From Paraliobacillus sp. PM-2 (lineage in GTDB: Bacteria > Bacillota > Bacilli > Bacillales > Amphibacillaceae): a stretch of 64,000 bases of DNA. A model generated the notes under the pieces. It did not search any database and was not told the DNA's origin. It was given only the letters and a program-made list of their open reading frames with translations. The stretch covers positions 1,178,001 to 1,242,000 of the forward strand of contig NZ_CTEI01000001.1 in NCBI RefSeq assembly GCF_001368815.1, in the 5' to 3' direction. The position numbers and the translations under genes are program-made. The stretch's first letter is position 1. Every line of letters starts with the position of its first letter. Shown one piece after another: positions 28,214-40,623 of this stretch.

Positions 28214-28480
28214 TTAACCCTCTTTATGTTGTTGCAAATAGAACGTTACTAGTTCTTCAATTAGCTCATCTCGCTCTATCCGACGTATCAAATTTCTTGC
28301 ATCTTTATATCTCGGAATGTAGGCTGGATCACCTGAAAGTAAATAACCAACGATTTGATTGATTGGATTATAACCTTTTTCACGTAATGCTTCGTAAACC
28401 GTTAATAATACTGCATTTATATTTTCCTCAAAAGGTTCTTCAGAAAAATTAAATTTCATTGTTTTATCCATTGACCCCAT
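28214..28480 (-). CDS. yrzL: IreB family regulatory phosphoprotein (YrzL, UPF0297)
   Basis: 88 residues. The Enterococcus homologue IreB is phosphorylated by the PASTA kinase IreK and affects cephalosporin tolerance. Conserved core: [48 protein letters not shown] and RDELIEELV. The ATG at 28478-28480 (translating GSMDKTMKF) fits the family start; a TTG seven codons upstream would place AAGGCGGGTG inside the gene. The alaS-yrzL-ruvX-yrzB order is conserved in Firmicutes. Confidence 0.92.
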   Translation of the reverse strand: MGSMDKTMKFNFSEEPFEENINAVLLTVYEALREKGYNPINQIVGYLLSGDPAYIPRYKDARNLIRRIERDELIEELVTFYLQQHKEG

Positions 28481-28585
28481 GATAACACCCGCCTTTTCCA
28501 AATATTATCTTATTTACACTATCATCATAACACAAATATCTATTTGTTGAGTCAATTATACCTTTTTTAAAGATAAATTGACAAT

Positions 28586-31219
28586 CTAAACTACATTCGA
28601 AATGTATGTTTTTGCATATTCCAATGCCTCTTGCACCTTTTCTGGATTTTTCCCACCGGCTTGCGCCATATCAGGACGACCACCACCGCCACCACCGCAG
28701 CGTGTAGCTGTTTCTTTGATTAATTTCCCTGCATGATAGCCTTTATCTATTAAATCTTTTGATACACCTGCTGCTAATTGTACTTTCCCATTATTAACAG
28801 CTGCTAGCAAAATAATACCTGAAGCTATTTTTTGTTTCAAATCATCGACCATTCCACGTAGTTGGTCCATATCAGAAACATCAACTTTTTCAATTAATAC
28901 TGCTACGTCATTTACTTCTTCTACTTTATCCAATATCGAAGCTACTTCTAAATTAGATAGTTTCTGATTTAATTTCTCTTTTTCCTTTTGTAATTCTTTC
29001 ATCTCTATGAATAAATCATTAATTCTTGTTGGAACCTTATCCTGTGATACTTTAAGTAATTGCGCAGATTCAGATAAAATTGCTTGTTGTTGATTGACAA
29101 ATTGATACGCATTTTTAGCTGTTGCTGCTTCAATTCTTCTTGTGCCTGCTCCAATACCTGATTCTGTTGTAATCTTAAATAATCCAATTTCCGATGTATT
29201 GCGCACATGACAGCCACCACATAACTCCAAGCTATAATCTCCTATTGAGACAACTCGGACAACATCACCATATTTCTCTCCAAATAAAGCAGTAGCTCCC
29301 ATTTCCTTTGCTTCATCTATCGAATGGTAGTTCGTGGTGACATTTAAGGAATCCCAAATTCTCTCATTAACAATTGATTCAATTCTTTTCAATTGCTTTT
29401 CGGTAATCGCACTGAAATGTGAAAAATCGAACCGTAAACGATCAGGTGCAACAAGTGACCCGGCTTGATTCACATGATCCCCGAGTACATCTTTTAGTGC
29501 TTGGTGTAATAAATGTGTTGCAGTATGATTCTTCTCAATAAATGTTCTTGCTTTCTCATCAACTACTGTCTTAACTTCTTCACCTTGGATAAATTCACCG
29601 CTTGTCACAATCACACGGTGCAAATTCTGGCCTTTTGGTGCTTTTTGCACATCTTCTACTCTAGCTTCACCATGTTCTGAATAAATCCAACCTTTGTCAG
29701 CAATTTGTCCACCACTTTCCGCATAGAAAGGCGTTTCACTCAAAACAAGATACAATTCCTCTTCTGAAGATTGATTGACAAATGTTTTATCTTGAATAAT
29801 TGCTTCAATGGTTGTATCAACGGTTGAATTATCATAACCAACAAAATTACTTTCCACTTTTAACGAATGAAAAATTTCATCTTGCACTTGCATAGAATCT
29901 ACTTTTTGTCTCGCATTCCGCGCACGTTCTTTTTGTTTTTTCATTTCATTTTCAAAGCCAATCTCATCAATAGTAAAACCAGCATCTGCTACATATTCTT
30001 CTGTTAGCTCTTTTGGAAAACCATAGGTATCATATAATCGGAATACTTCGGTCCCTGGGAAGACATTTTTCCCTTGTTTTTTTTCTTTTTCAATAATATC
30101 TTCAAGAATTACTAACCCTTCATGTAATGTTTCATGAAAACGATCTTCTTCTGTTTTCACAACATTTTCAATAAAGTCTTGTTTTTTCTTTAATTCAGGG
30201 TAGAATGTTTGCATGATATCACCAACTGTACCAACGAGTTGATACATAAACGGTTTTTCAATTCCAATTTGTTTAGCGAAACGAACTGCTCTTCTTAATA
30301 ATCTCCTTAAAACATAACCGCGTCCATCATTAGAAGGTAAAGCCCCATCAGCAATGGCAAAAGAGACCGTACGAATATGGTCAGAAATAACTTTAAACGC
30401 CACATCTGCTTGCTCATTTTTACCGTATTTTTCATTAGAGAAAGTTTCTACTTTTTTAATTAAAGGAAGAAATAGATCTGTTTCAAAGTTTGTTGGTGTA
30501 TCTTGAATAACAGAAAGCATTCGTTCTAACCCCATGCCCGTATCAATATTTTTCTTTGGTAGGGGAGTATATGTATCATCTGGATTATGATTAAACTGTG
30601 AAAATACTAAATTCCATATTTCTAAGTAGCGATCATTTTCTCCACCTGGATACAATTCAGAATCATTTGGATCATTACCAAATGTTTCTCCTCGGTCATA
30701 AAAAATTTCTGTGTTCGGTCCACTAGGTCCTTCCCCAATATCCCAAAAATTTTCCTCTAATCGAATAATCTGTTTCTCTGGAAGTTTAATATGATTTTTC
30801 CATAAATCATATGCTTCATCGTCTTCTGGATGGACGGTTACTGCTAATTTTTCCGGATCAAAACCGATCCACTTTTCACTTGTAAGAAACTCCCAGGCCC
30901 AAGTGATCGCTTCTTCTTTAAAGTAATCGCCAATTGAGAAATTCCCTAACATCTCAAAAAATGTATGGTGTCGAGCGGTAAAACCAACATTCTCGATGTC
31001 ATTTGTTCGAATGGATTTTTGTGCGTTAACGATTCGTGGATTATCTGGAATCACTCGTCCATCAAAATATTTTTTTAATGTAGCAACACCACTATTAATC
31101 CATAAAAGAGTCGGATCATCTTTTGGAACAAGTGACGCACTAGGTTCTATCCTATGCCCTTTTTCTTTAAAAAAATCTAAAAACATTTGACGCACTTCTG
31201 CAGATGTTAATTGCTTCAT
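28586..31219 (-). CDS. alaS: Alanyl-tRNA synthetase
   Basis: Charges tRNA-Ala. 877 residues in the usual order: class II aminoacylation domain ([37 protein letters not shown]), tRNA-recognition domain, editing domain with [11 protein letters not shown] and CGGCHV (zinc-binding), and the C-Ala domain ending with [19 protein letters not shown] with AGGAGG. It is preceded by a T-box leader whose specifier reads GCU (Ala) and by a consensus promoter. It heads the alaS-yrzL-ruvX-yrzB operon. Confidence 0.98.
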   Translation of the reverse strand: MKQLTSAEVRQMFLDFFKEKGHRIEPSASLVPKDDPTLLWINSGVATLKKYFDGRVIPDNPRIVNAQKSIRTNDIENVGFTARHHTFFEMLGNFSIGDYFKEEAITWAWEFLTSEKWIGFDPEKLAVTVHPEDDEAYDLWKNHIKLPEKQIIRLEENFWDIGEGPSGPNTEIFYDRGETFGNDPNDSELYPGGENDRYLEIWNLVFSQFNHNPDDTYTPLPKKNIDTGMGLERMLSVIQDTPTNFETDLFLPLIKKVETFSNEKYGKNEQADVAFKVISDHIRTVSFAIADGALPSNDGRGYVLRRLLRRAVRFAKQIGIEKPFMYQLVGTVGDIMQTFYPELKKKQDFIENVVKTEEDRFHETLHEGLVILEDIIEKEKKQGKNVFPGTEVFRLYDTYGFPKELTEEYVADAGFTIDEIGFENEMKKQKERARNARQKVDSMQVQDEIFHSLKVESNFVGYDNSTVDTTIEAIIQDKTFVNQSSEEELYLVLSETPFYAESGGQIADKGWIYSEHGEARVEDVQKAPKGQNLHRVIVTSGEFIQGEEVKTVVDEKARTFIEKNHTATHLLHQALKDVLGDHVNQAGSLVAPDRLRFDFSHFSAITEKQLKRIESIVNERIWDSLNVTTNYHSIDEAKEMGATALFGEKYGDVVRVVSIGDYSLELCGGCHVRNTSEIGLFKITTESGIGAGTRRIEAATAKNAYQFVNQQQAILSESAQLLKVSQDKVPTRINDLFIEMKELQKEKEKLNQKLSNLEVASILDKVEEVNDVAVLIEKVDVSDMDQLRGMVDDLKQKIASGIILLAAVNNGKVQLAAGVSKDLIDKGYHAGKLIKETATRCGGGGGGRPDMAQAGGKNPEKVQEALEYAKTYISNVV

Positions 31220-31261
31220 AATACAAAGCCTCCTAAATAATTAATCTTGTTTTTATAATTA

Positions 31262-31506
31262 AAAAAACTCTCCTCTCTGCAAAAATATGCAGGGACGAGA
31301 GTTGACTATCGCGGTACCACCCTGATTATGAACCATCAGATTCATCACCTTAAGAACGATAACGGTGTTTAACCGGCAGGGATTAGCTGCACTCCAAACA
31401 AGCTTCTGTAACCCTTCATTTAGAACCTCTTACAGCCACGGAAATTCCTCTCTTGAAATGGTCTGTTACATACTACTGTTTATCAACGCTTTTTTACTTA
31501 CTATGC
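31262..31506 (-). ncRNA. T-box leader of alaS (Ala specifier GCU)
   Basis: Riboswitch that senses uncharged tRNA-Ala. On the minus strand the conserved AGGGTGGTACCGCG (31310-31323) forms the antiterminator bulge. A terminator hairpin (AACTCTCGTCCCTGC.../GCAGAGAGGAGAGTT, 31266-31303) ends in a long T run. Stem I starts AAAC-AGTA and closes with GTTAC-AGAA-GCT-T-GTTT, so the codon opposite the AGTA loop is GCT (31401-31403). The 373-base alaS upstream gap is explained by this leader and the promoter. Confidence 0.95.
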
Positions 31507-31512
31507 TACGAT

Positions 31513-31541
31513 ATTATAGTTAATTTTCGCTTTTCTGTCAA
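31513..31541 (-). promoter_or_regulatory. Consensus SigA promoter of alaS
   Basis: Minus strand TTGACA (31536-31541), 17-base spacer, TATAAT (31513-31518): both boxes are perfect. The predicted transcript starts just before T-box stem I. Confidence 0.93.
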
Positions 31542-31592
31542 TATTTCATCACTTTGCAAAAAATGCGACTATTTTTTTAAAAATGCTATCCA

Positions 31593-32660
31593 TTAAGAAT
31601 GAAGGTTATTGTCTTTACTCTGATAAATAACAACTTTAACAACAGTTGCTAGTGGAATAGCAACAATCATACCGATAATTCCAGCGATTTCTCCACCAAC
31701 AAGTAAAATTAATATAATTAAAATTGGATGGAGATGAACGCTTTTTCCAACGATATATGGTGACAATAAATTCCCCTCAATAATTTGAATAAAAACCACA
31801 CCTAAGGCAACATATATGACTTGTTTCGTTGAAATGGTGAAAGCAATAATAATTGCTGGTAACGCACCAATAATTGGACCGAAATATGGAATGATATTTG
31901 TTACTGCCATAATAATTGCTAATACAAGTGGATATTTCATCTTTATTAATAATAAAATCAAATACGATGTCAAGCCCACAAAAAAACAAACAATAAGTTG
32001 ACCACGTATATAGCTACCCAACCCTTGGTCAACCGCTGGCCAAAGTTGTTTTACCTTTGGCTGATATTTCCTTGGAAATAACTTTATTAAACTTGATTTT
32101 ATTAAGTGAAAATCTTTTAACATATAAAATACTAAAACAGGGATCACCGCTATAACCATAAAAATGTCCATGATTCTTGTAACCTGTTTTAATATGTTTG
32201 CTACCCAATTTTCAATGCTCGTTTCCAAATGATTAAAAAACATATCCATCTGATCGTGGAAAGATTCAGGCAAAAAAGCAGTTTTTTCATATAGCTGGTA
32301 TATTGTAGAGCGATATGTATCAAAGAAGTTAGGTAAACTTTGTTGCAAATCTTTCATTTGCTTGACTAATGCCGGAAATGCATGATAGCAAGCAACTATA
32401 ATCCCTCCGAAAAACAAGATATAAATACCAATAATCACAATGCTTCTAGGAACATGATATTGATGGATCTTTTCAATTAAAGGATGCAATAAATATGCAA
32501 TAAATGCTGCAATAAGAAAAGGCGTTAAGATTTTAATCATTACCGTAAGTAGTTGACGATAAAAAGGAAATAATAGATGCAACAAATAGATAAAGAGTAA
32601 AATTACGATTCCAACAATAAAAATAGAAAGCCACTTTCTAATCATTCTTTTTGAAAGCAT
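31593..32660 (-). CDS. yrrI: AI-2E family transporter (YrrI type)
   Basis: Polytopic membrane protein of the PerM/AI-2E family. The substrate is not settled; relatives include autoinducer-2 exporters and Na+(Li+)/H+ antiporters. 355 residues with about eight membrane helices, the LTPFLIAAFIAYLLHPLIEKI N-terminal pair, VDQGLGSYIRGQ and the conserved VTNIIPYFGPIIGALPA block near residue 250. The second ATG (32660) is eight bases after AAGGAG and is preferred over the one two codons upstream. Its neighbours are yrzR and alaS, as in B. subtilis. Confidence 0.9.
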   Translation of the reverse strand: MLSKRMIRKWLSIFIVGIVILLFIYLLHLLFPFYRQLLTVMIKILTPFLIAAFIAYLLHPLIEKIHQYHVPRSIVIIGIYILFFGGIIVACYHAFPALVKQMKDLQQSLPNFFDTYRSTIYQLYEKTAFLPESFHDQMDMFFNHLETSIENWVANILKQVTRIMDIFMVIAVIPVLVFYMLKDFHLIKSSLIKLFPRKYQPKVKQLWPAVDQGLGSYIRGQLIVCFFVGLTSYLILLLIKMKYPLVLAIIMAVTNIIPYFGPIIGALPAIIIAFTISTKQVIYVALGVVFIQIIEGNLLSPYIVGKSVHLHPILIILILLVGGEIAGIIGMIVAIPLATVVKVVIYQSKDNNLHS

Positions 32661-32690
32661 ATCCATTACTCCTTATAAAAAAAGTGTTCA

Positions 32691-32879
32691 TTATCCTTGT
32701 AATGTTCGATCTTCTTCAGTAAAAAGATCATCTAATGAACTTAAGGAGCCATCTTCTTCGACTTGGTCCATATGAAGCACATTTTCAATTAACTTTAATT
32801 CTATAAAACATTCCCAACAATAGTAATGTTGGTTTCCTATCCTACCAATATTTTTGCTTTTGCAATTTGGACAATGCAA
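32691..32879 (-). CDS. yrzR: Small zinc-ribbon protein, YrzR-like
   Basis: A 62-residue protein with two C-x2-C pairs (HCPNCKSKNIG and YYCWECF), which make a zinc ribbon, and an acidic tail (SLDDLFTEEDRTLQG). A longer frame reaches back to 32987 through a hydrophobic stretch, but the TTG at 32877-32879 has AGGAG eight bases upstream and gives the size I recall for B. subtilis YrzR, next to yrrI. Function unknown. Confidence 0.75.
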   Translation of the reverse strand: MHCPNCKSKNIGRIGNQHYYCWECFIELKLIENVLHMDQVEEDGSLSSLDDLFTEEDRTLQG

Positions 32880-33099
32880 TAATCTCACTCCTGCTACTAT
32901 TTTTACTTTCATTTTTCCCAAGAAAAAACAAATATATACAAATATAATAGTAAAATAGAGCAAATTTACGGGAAGTGATGATAACACTAGCTAAAGCGTA
33001 TTAGTAGGTAAGGTGCTTACTATTCTAGGAGTTCTACAACATAAACACACATATCCTGTTATTAGATCAAGAATTGATGGCTTATTCGATAGTTTATTT

Positions 33100-35430
33100 T
33101 TATAAAAAATCATACGGAGATAATTCGTCTTCATCGGTAACCACTTGCTCTGGTTCAGAAAATACCAACTTTCCGTCCAATAGAAGTTGTAGCTTTTCTG
33201 TTAAGGTCGTATACCTACTATTTTCATCAACTTTTTGTACACCTTTTATAAATGAACCTTTATCACCACACAGTAGAAGTGATTGTTTTGCTCGAGTAAT
33301 AGCAGTGTACAATAAATTTTTCTTCAACATTCGACGGTAACTCGAGATAATTGGGAAAATGACAATAGGAAACTCACTCCCTTGTGACTTGTGAATAGAG
33401 ATACAATAAGCATGCATAATATTTAAAAGATCTTGACGATTATAAGCAATCTCTTTTTCATCAAAAGATATGATAACTTGTTCTTCTTGCTCTTCTGATT
33501 CATCTTCTTGCTTGATGGCTGTGATTTCTCCAATATCTCCATTAAACACGCCATCTTCTGGTTGGTTGACTAATTGAATGACCTTATCACCTGTCCGAAA
33601 AACAACATCTCGTGTTTTAAGCTCTCTTCTTCCTTTTGTCTTTGGATTAACTAGTTGTTGAATTTCTTCGTTTAAGCGATGAATCCCAGCTTGTGTTCGA
33701 TACATTGGAGCGACTACTTGCATCTCTTTTACATCTAGTCCTTTTGACTGTGCTTTGTTTAGTATTTGCTTGATTACTTCTATTACTTGCTCTTCATTGC
33801 AGCCAATAAAATTAAAATCTGAAGCTTTAGATAATGAATCCATAGATACTTGATTTTGCTTAATTTCATGTGCAAGCTGAATAATCTTTGATCCTTCTTT
33901 TTGACGATAGACTTCATCGAGTTTAACAGCAGGTATACAATCGCTTGCTAACAAATCTGCAAGTACTTGACCAGGACCTACCGATGGTAACTGATCCTCA
34001 TCCCCTACTAATAATACTTGCATTTGATTAGGTATCGCTTTAAATAATTGGTTCGCTAAAAAAACATCTACCATAGAAAATTCATCTACTACTAACAATT
34101 TTCCAGATAATTGATTCCCTTCGTCTTTTTCAAAACTATCATTTCCATCCCAACCTAATAGTCGATGAATAGTTACTGCAGGCAATCCAGTTGATTCAGT
34201 CATTCGCTTGGCAGCTCTTCCAGTTGGAGCAGTCAAAATAAAGGGGAAATCTGATTTTTTGTCATATGATCTTGGATCAAGTGACATATCATGTAAATGA
34301 CTATAAGCACGTAGAATCCCTTTGATAACCGTTGTTTTCCCTGTACCTGGACCTCCAGTTAAAATCATAATCTTTTTTGATAGGGCTTGCTTGATTGCTT
34401 GGAACTGCTCTTTTCCATAACTTAAATACTCTTCTTCTTCAATTTCACCAACAATTTTCAACAAATCGGACTCAACGATCTCATTATCAACAGGGTGTTC
34501 AATCGTACGCTTTAATTGCGTACAAAATCCTGTTTCCGCATAGTATAAAACTGGTAAGTATACAAGTTTATTATCAATAATGACATGTTTGCTGCTATGT
34601 AATGCTTCAAGTTGTATAATTAGTTCCTTTTCTGAAATTTGATAACGAGACGTTTGAATTAAATGACTAGTTCTAGTAATCAATTCATCAATTGGCAAAT
34701 ATACATGACCATCTTGTACAGATTCTTGTAAAGAGTATAAGTAACCTGCTTGGAGTCGCATAGGATGGCTCATTTCTAAATTATTTTGTTTGGCCACCTC
34801 ATCTGCACGCATAAAACCAAATCCTTCGATATCAAAAACATACTGATATGGATTATTCTCAAGAATGTCAATGGCTTTCTCTTGATATGTGGCATAAATT
34901 TTCTGAGCCATTTTTAAACCAAAACCATATTGTGCTAAGTGAATAACGATATGCTCAAATCCTTGATGTTCTTGGAGACTACGCGTTAAATTTTCAGCTT
35001 TTTCCTTGGTCAGCCCTTTTATAGAATCTAATACACTACCATCTTTTAATATTTTAGAAATAGCTGTGTCTCCGAGCTTTTCCACAATTCGTTGCGCTAG
35101 TTTCTTTCCGATTCCATGAAATAAGTCACTTGAAAGATAGGCAATTAACCCTTCTTTTGTATCCGGAATAAATCGACGGTAATGTTCCACTTGATATTGT
35201 CGACCAAATTTTTTATGATCAACAAAATGCCCTTGAAAAATATATGGTTCCCCAATGGCTAATTCGCTAAAATATCCTTTAATTACTAATTCATTGTCAG
35301 CAAATGATTCATTCGTATCAAGCACCTTAATTTTCGCAATAGAAAAATGCTCCTGTTGATTAGAAAAAATTGTATGAATAAGTTCTCCTTTTATATATCG
35401 ATCTTCCTTATTTGTTTGTATTTTTTCCAT
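33100..35430 (-). CDS. recD2: ATP-dependent DNA helicase RecD2
   Basis: RecD-like 5'-3' helicase that works without RecBC and takes part in repair and replication-fork progression. 776 residues: an N-terminal OB-like and helix-hairpin-helix region (FHGIGKKLAQRIVEKLG near 100), then SF1 helicase domains with Walker A LTGGPGTGKTTVIKG near 353, motif II LLVVDEFSMVD, motif III LLVGDEDQLPSVGPGQ and the late motif CISIHKSQGSEFP. GTG at 35433 or ATG at 35430 are both compatible with the AAAGGAG site; ATG is chosen. It lies 22 bases after the TPR gene. Confidence 0.95.
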   Translation of the reverse strand: MEKIQTNKEDRYIKGELIHTIFSNQQEHFSIAKIKVLDTNESFADNELVIKGYFSELAIGEPYIFQGHFVDHKKFGRQYQVEHYRRFIPDTKEGLIAYLSSDLFHGIGKKLAQRIVEKLGDTAISKILKDGSVLDSIKGLTKEKAENLTRSLQEHQGFEHIVIHLAQYGFGLKMAQKIYATYQEKAIDILENNPYQYVFDIEGFGFMRADEVAKQNNLEMSHPMRLQAGYLYSLQESVQDGHVYLPIDELITRTSHLIQTSRYQISEKELIIQLEALHSSKHVIIDNKLVYLPVLYYAETGFCTQLKRTIEHPVDNEIVESDLLKIVGEIEEEEYLSYGKEQFQAIKQALSKKIMILTGGPGTGKTTVIKGILRAYSHLHDMSLDPRSYDKKSDFPFILTAPTGRAAKRMTESTGLPAVTIHRLLGWDGNDSFEKDEGNQLSGKLLVVDEFSMVDVFLANQLFKAIPNQMQVLLVGDEDQLPSVGPGQVLADLLASDCIPAVKLDEVYRQKEGSKIIQLAHEIKQNQVSMDSLSKASDFNFIGCNEEQVIEVIKQILNKAQSKGLDVKEMQVVAPMYRTQAGIHRLNEEIQQLVNPKTKGRRELKTRDVVFRTGDKVIQLVNQPEDGVFNGDIGEITAIKQEDESEEQEEQVIISFDEKEIAYNRQDLLNIMHAYCISIHKSQGSEFPIVIFPIISSYRRMLKKNLLYTAITRAKQSLLLCGDKGSFIKGVQKVDENSRYTTLTEKLQLLLDGKLVFSEPEQVVTDEDELSPYDFL

Positions 35431-35454
35431 CACAGAATGACTCCTTTGCCATCA

Positions 35455-36123
35455 TTATTCCTCGTTTTGCCGCACGATTTCTTCTACCTTTTCCTTCACA
35501 TCTAAAGCTAACGCATGATCTGGTTGTAATTTGATTGCTTCGTTTAAATGATGTAGCGCCAATTCTGTATCGTCTTCAAATAGCAGTGTAACACCTAAGT
35601 TATAATGTGCATCACTGTGTGATTCATTAATAACTAATACCTGTTCAAATATTTCTTTTGCGAGAGACAACTGTTCCGTTTGTGCTAAAGATAGACCATA
35701 TTGAAATAGAATAACCTCATCATCCGGTTGCAATTCTTTTGCGCGCTGAAAATATGGTAATGCCAGTTTATCATGATTTTGTTGTTGAAAGGATAAACCC
35801 AACATAAAAAATACATCCGCTTCTTTAAGTCCATAATGAATAGCCTTTTGATAATAACGTTGTGCTTTAGCATAATCCTCTTTCTCAAAATATAAATTTC
35901 CTAAGCCATAATATGCTGTCCCAGCTTTATCATCTAAAGCAATAGCTTTTTGAAAAAAACGAATAGCGCGATCAAAATCATTTATATGTAATAATAAATT
36001 TCCAAAGTTTATATAACCTACTGGATCATTCGGAGATTGTTCGATCACTTCATTAAAATATTGCGCTGCTTCTTGATATTTACCTTCTTGCATATATTGA
36101 ATACCTTGATTCATCTCTTCCAT
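35455..36123 (-). CDS. yrrB: TPR-repeat protein (YrrB-like)
   Basis: 222 residues made almost wholly of tetratricopeptide repeats: about six copies of the 34-residue motif (for example AAQYFNEVIEQSPNDPVGYI, AIALDDKAGTAYYGLGNLYF, YQKAIHYGL, FQRAKELQPDDEVI), giving a protein-binding scaffold in the cytosol. The partner is unknown; the gene lies between mnmA and recD2 across Bacilli. The ATG at 36121-36123 is ten bases from AAGGTG; another ATG at 36132 is almost adjacent to that site. Confidence 0.88.
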   Translation of the reverse strand: MEEMNQGIQYMQEGKYQEAAQYFNEVIEQSPNDPVGYINFGNLLLHINDFDRAIRFFQKAIALDDKAGTAYYGLGNLYFEKEDYAKAQRYYQKAIHYGLKEADVFFMLGLSFQQQNHDKLALPYFQRAKELQPDDEVILFQYGLSLAQTEQLSLAKEIFEQVLVINESHSDAHYNLGVTLLFEDDTELALHHLNEAIKLQPDHALALDVKEKVEEIVRQNEE

Positions 36124-36150
36124 GTAATCCATTCACCTTTCTATTATTAT

Positions 36151-36187
36151 GAAAATACAGAACAGAAACGCAGTCTGTTCTGTATTT
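36151..36187 (-). terminator. Terminator after mnmA
   Basis: A 14-bp perfect stem (AAATACAGAACAGA and its complement) with a 7-base loop, followed on the minus strand by TTTC. It begins three bases after the mnmA stop. Confidence 0.85.
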
Positions 36188-36189
36188 GT

Positions 36190-38455
<2,266 letters not shown>

Positions 38456-38501
38456 CTTTTTCGCCTTCTTTCTATAATGAACTTAGCTTGCTTTTCTATC
38501 T

Positions 38502-38927
38502 TTAAATATAAAACATATACGGTTCCTGACTTTGTTGATCATTTTCATTATATTTAGATAGATCATCTAATGTCGTCGTATCTAATACATTCTTTACTGC
38601 ATCACGAATTCTAATCCATAGTGCTTGTTTAGCTGGTTCTTCATTCTCAATACCTTCTACTGGTGTGATAGGGCCTTCTAGAATACGGATAATATCCCCT
38701 GCAGTTATATCTTTTGCATCTTTTGCCAACATATATCCACCATATGCACCGCGAACACTTTTAACTAAACAGGCATTACGCAAAGGTGGTACGAGTTGTT
38801 CTAAATAATGTTCAGATAGTTGCTTTTCCTTAGCTATTGTTTTCAATGAAACAGGTCCTTCTCCAACCCGTTTGGCTAATTCAATCATAATGGTTAGTCC
38901 ATAACGACCCTTAGTAGATATTTTCAC
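38502..38927 (-). CDS. cymR: Rrf2 family cysteine metabolism repressor CymR
   Basis: Rrf2-type winged-helix repressor that, with CysK, controls cysteine and sulfur genes. 141 residues: MKISTKGRYGLTIMIELAKR start, SLKTIAKEKQLSEHYLEQL recognition helix region, VRGAYGGYMLAKDAKDITAGD wing and ILEGPITPVE. It lacks the three cysteines of Fe-S Rrf2 proteins such as IscR, in line with CymR. GTG start with GGGGAG seven bases upstream. The nifS-mnmA pair follows directly. A 12-bp inverted repeat overlaps the -35 box of its candidate promoter. Confidence 0.92.
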   Translation of the reverse strand: MKISTKGRYGLTIMIELAKRVGEGPVSLKTIAKEKQLSEHYLEQLVPPLRNACLVKSVRGAYGGYMLAKDAKDITAGDIIRILEGPITPVEGIENEEPAKQALWIRIRDAVKNVLDTTTLDDLSKYNENDQQSQEPYMFYI

Positions 38928-38979
38928 CCTAACACTCCCCTGTTCAACATATTCATTTATCGAAAAGTAGTTTTATACG

Positions 38980-39032
38980 CTTATATCATTCATAATTTTT
39001 TATTAAACTAGGAATACGTTTCCTAGTTTAAA
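38980..39032 (-). promoter_or_regulatory. cymR upstream region: inverted repeat overlapping a candidate promoter
   Basis: A perfect 12-bp inverted repeat (TTAAACTAGGAA at 39003-39014 and TTCCTAGTTTAA at 39020-39031, spacer 5). On the minus strand a possible -10 TATAAG (38980-38985) lies 17 bases from GTTTAA (39003-39008), the outer end of the repeat. It may be an operator, perhaps autoregulatory. The rest of the 314-base cymR-rarA gap holds no gene; a weak rarA promoter (TTGAAA-N18-TATTTA, 39166-39195) may be present. Confidence 0.5.
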
Positions 39033-39241
39033 GTCCTTATTCATAATAAAAATCATTTAATTAAATAGTAGAGCTTTCACTAGCTTATAGTATAGCATGA
39101 ATGGTATTATTCTTGCATTTTCAAAAGGTTATCAGTACGCTAGAGAAAGCAATAAAATAGAATGCTTGAAAACAAAGTAATATTTTAGCTATTTATTAAT
39201 TATAAGTCAAGTTAATCATACATTAAAGGAGAATATATATT

Positions 39242-40504
39242 ATGGTACAAAACCCTCTAGCCTATCGAATGAGACCTTCACATATAGACCATATCATTGG
39301 TCAAGAACATCTAGTTAGCGAAGGCAAGATGATTCGGCGCATGGTGGAGGCAAATCGTTTGGCCTCGATGATCTTGTTTGGACCTCCAGGTACTGGGAAG
39401 ACATCAATGGCTATTGCTTTAGCAAAGAGTCTCCATATGAGATATAAATTGTTAAATGCAGTAGTCGATAAAAAAAAAGACATGGAAATTGTCATTGAAG
39501 AAGCAAAAATGTCAGGACAACTAGTCGTTGTTTTAGATGAAGTACACCGATTGGATAAAGCTAAGCAAGACTTTTTATTGCCACATGTTGAAAGTAATCT
39601 TATTACACTAATTGGTTGTACAACCAGTAACCCTTATCATTCCATTAATCCAGCGATACGAAGTCGTGTACATTTATTTGAATTAGAGCGTTTAGAACCA
39701 GATGATGTAAAGGTAGCTATTAATCGAGCGATAGTAGACAAGCAAAACGGTCTTGGCAACTTACCAATTCATATATCCAATGATGCCTATACCCATTTTG
39801 CACAGGCTGCAAATGGAGATTTACGTGCGGCACTAAATGGGATAGAACTTGCTGCCTACTCAACTCCAAAAGATCAACAAGGCCGAATTAATCTTACACT
39901 TTATATTGCAGAAGCTTGTATGCAGAAGAAAAGTTTTTCGCATGACAAGAATGGTGACGCACATTATGACGTACTCTCTGCCTTCCAGAAATCCATTCGA
40001 GGTAGTGATGTGAACGCTGCGCTACATTACTTAGGTAGATTAATTGAAGCTGGTGACTTAGAGAGCATCGCTCGCAGAATGATTGTTTGTGCTTATGAGG
40101 ATATTGGTGTTGCTAATCCACAGGCAGGACCCAGGGCTCTTGCCGCTGTTGAGGCCGCTGAACGAGTAGGCTTTCCTGAAGCTCGTATACCGCTTTCTGT
40201 TGTGGTTGTAGAATTATGTTTCTCACCTAAGTCAAATTCAGCCTACATGGCTTTAGACCAAGCGTTAGCTGATATAAAGCATGGAGACATAGGAGATATT
40301 CCTCCACATTTAAAAGATGCACATTATCAAGGTGCGAAAAGTTTAGGTAGAGGAATAGATTATCAATATCCCCATCAATATGAAAGCGGTTGGGTTAAAC
40401 AGCAATATTTACCTGATAAACTAAAGCATAAAAAATACTATCAACCAAAGAAAACCAGTAAAGTAGAACGTGCATTTAAACAAATCTATGATAATTTAGA
40501 TTAA
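39242..40504 (+). CDS. rarA: Replication-associated recombination protein RarA (MgsA family AAA+ ATPase)
   Basis: AAA+ ATPase related to clamp loaders and RuvB that acts at stalled replication forks. 420 residues: N-terminal LAYRMRPSHIDHIIGQEHL, Walker A FGPPGTGKTSMAIAL near residue 46, Walker B VVVLDEVHRLDK, sensor 1 GCTTSNP, and the C-terminal tetramerisation domain (SARRMIVCAYEDIGVANPQA region). ATG with AAAGGAG ten bases upstream. It diverges from cymR, as in B. subtilis, where it is yrvN. Confidence 0.96.
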   Translation: MVQNPLAYRMRPSHIDHIIGQEHLVSEGKMIRRMVEANRLASMILFGPPGTGKTSMAIALAKSLHMRYKLLNAVVDKKKDMEIVIEEAKMSGQLVVVLDEVHRLDKAKQDFLLPHVESNLITLIGCTTSNPYHSINPAIRSRVHLFELERLEPDDVKVAINRAIVDKQNGLGNLPIHISNDAYTHFAQAANGDLRAALNGIELAAYSTPKDQQGRINLTLYIAEACMQKKSFSHDKNGDAHYDVLSAFQKSIRGSDVNAALHYLGRLIEAGDLESIARRMIVCAYEDIGVANPQAGPRALAAVEAAERVGFPEARIPLSVVVVELCFSPKSNSAYMALDQALADIKHGDIGDIPPHLKDAHYQGAKSLGRGIDYQYPHQYESGWVKQQYLPDKLKHKKYYQPKKTSKVERAFKQIYDNLD

Positions 40505-40509
40505 CTTTT

Positions 40510-40539
40510 GTATATTGCCAGTCATTTCTGATCATACTA
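40510..40539 (+). promoter_or_regulatory. SigG-type (forespore) promoter upstream of the rsfA-like gene
   Basis: GTATA (40510-40514), 18-base spacer, CATACTA (40533-40539) on the plus strand. This matches the SigG consensus GNATR-N18-CATNHTA. It lies 84 bases before the start codon of the rsfA-like gene, whose B. subtilis counterpart is expressed in the prespore. Confidence 0.6.
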
Positions 40540-40623
40540 GTAAAAAACAATATTAGTTCCTATCAAGTAAATAGTTTTATAATACAAAGTTACTAGATAG
40601 AAAAGAGTTAAGGAGTGATAATA

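Noticed and set aside
32880-32987. N-terminal membrane helix of the zinc-ribbon gene
   Set aside because: It exists only in the frame upstream of the well-placed TTG at 32879. The AGGAG site points to the shorter product.
38502-38927. IscR-type Fe-S sensor instead of CymR
   Set aside because: The protein lacks the clustered cysteines of IscR, and its neighbour order (cymR-nifS-mnmA) matches CymR.
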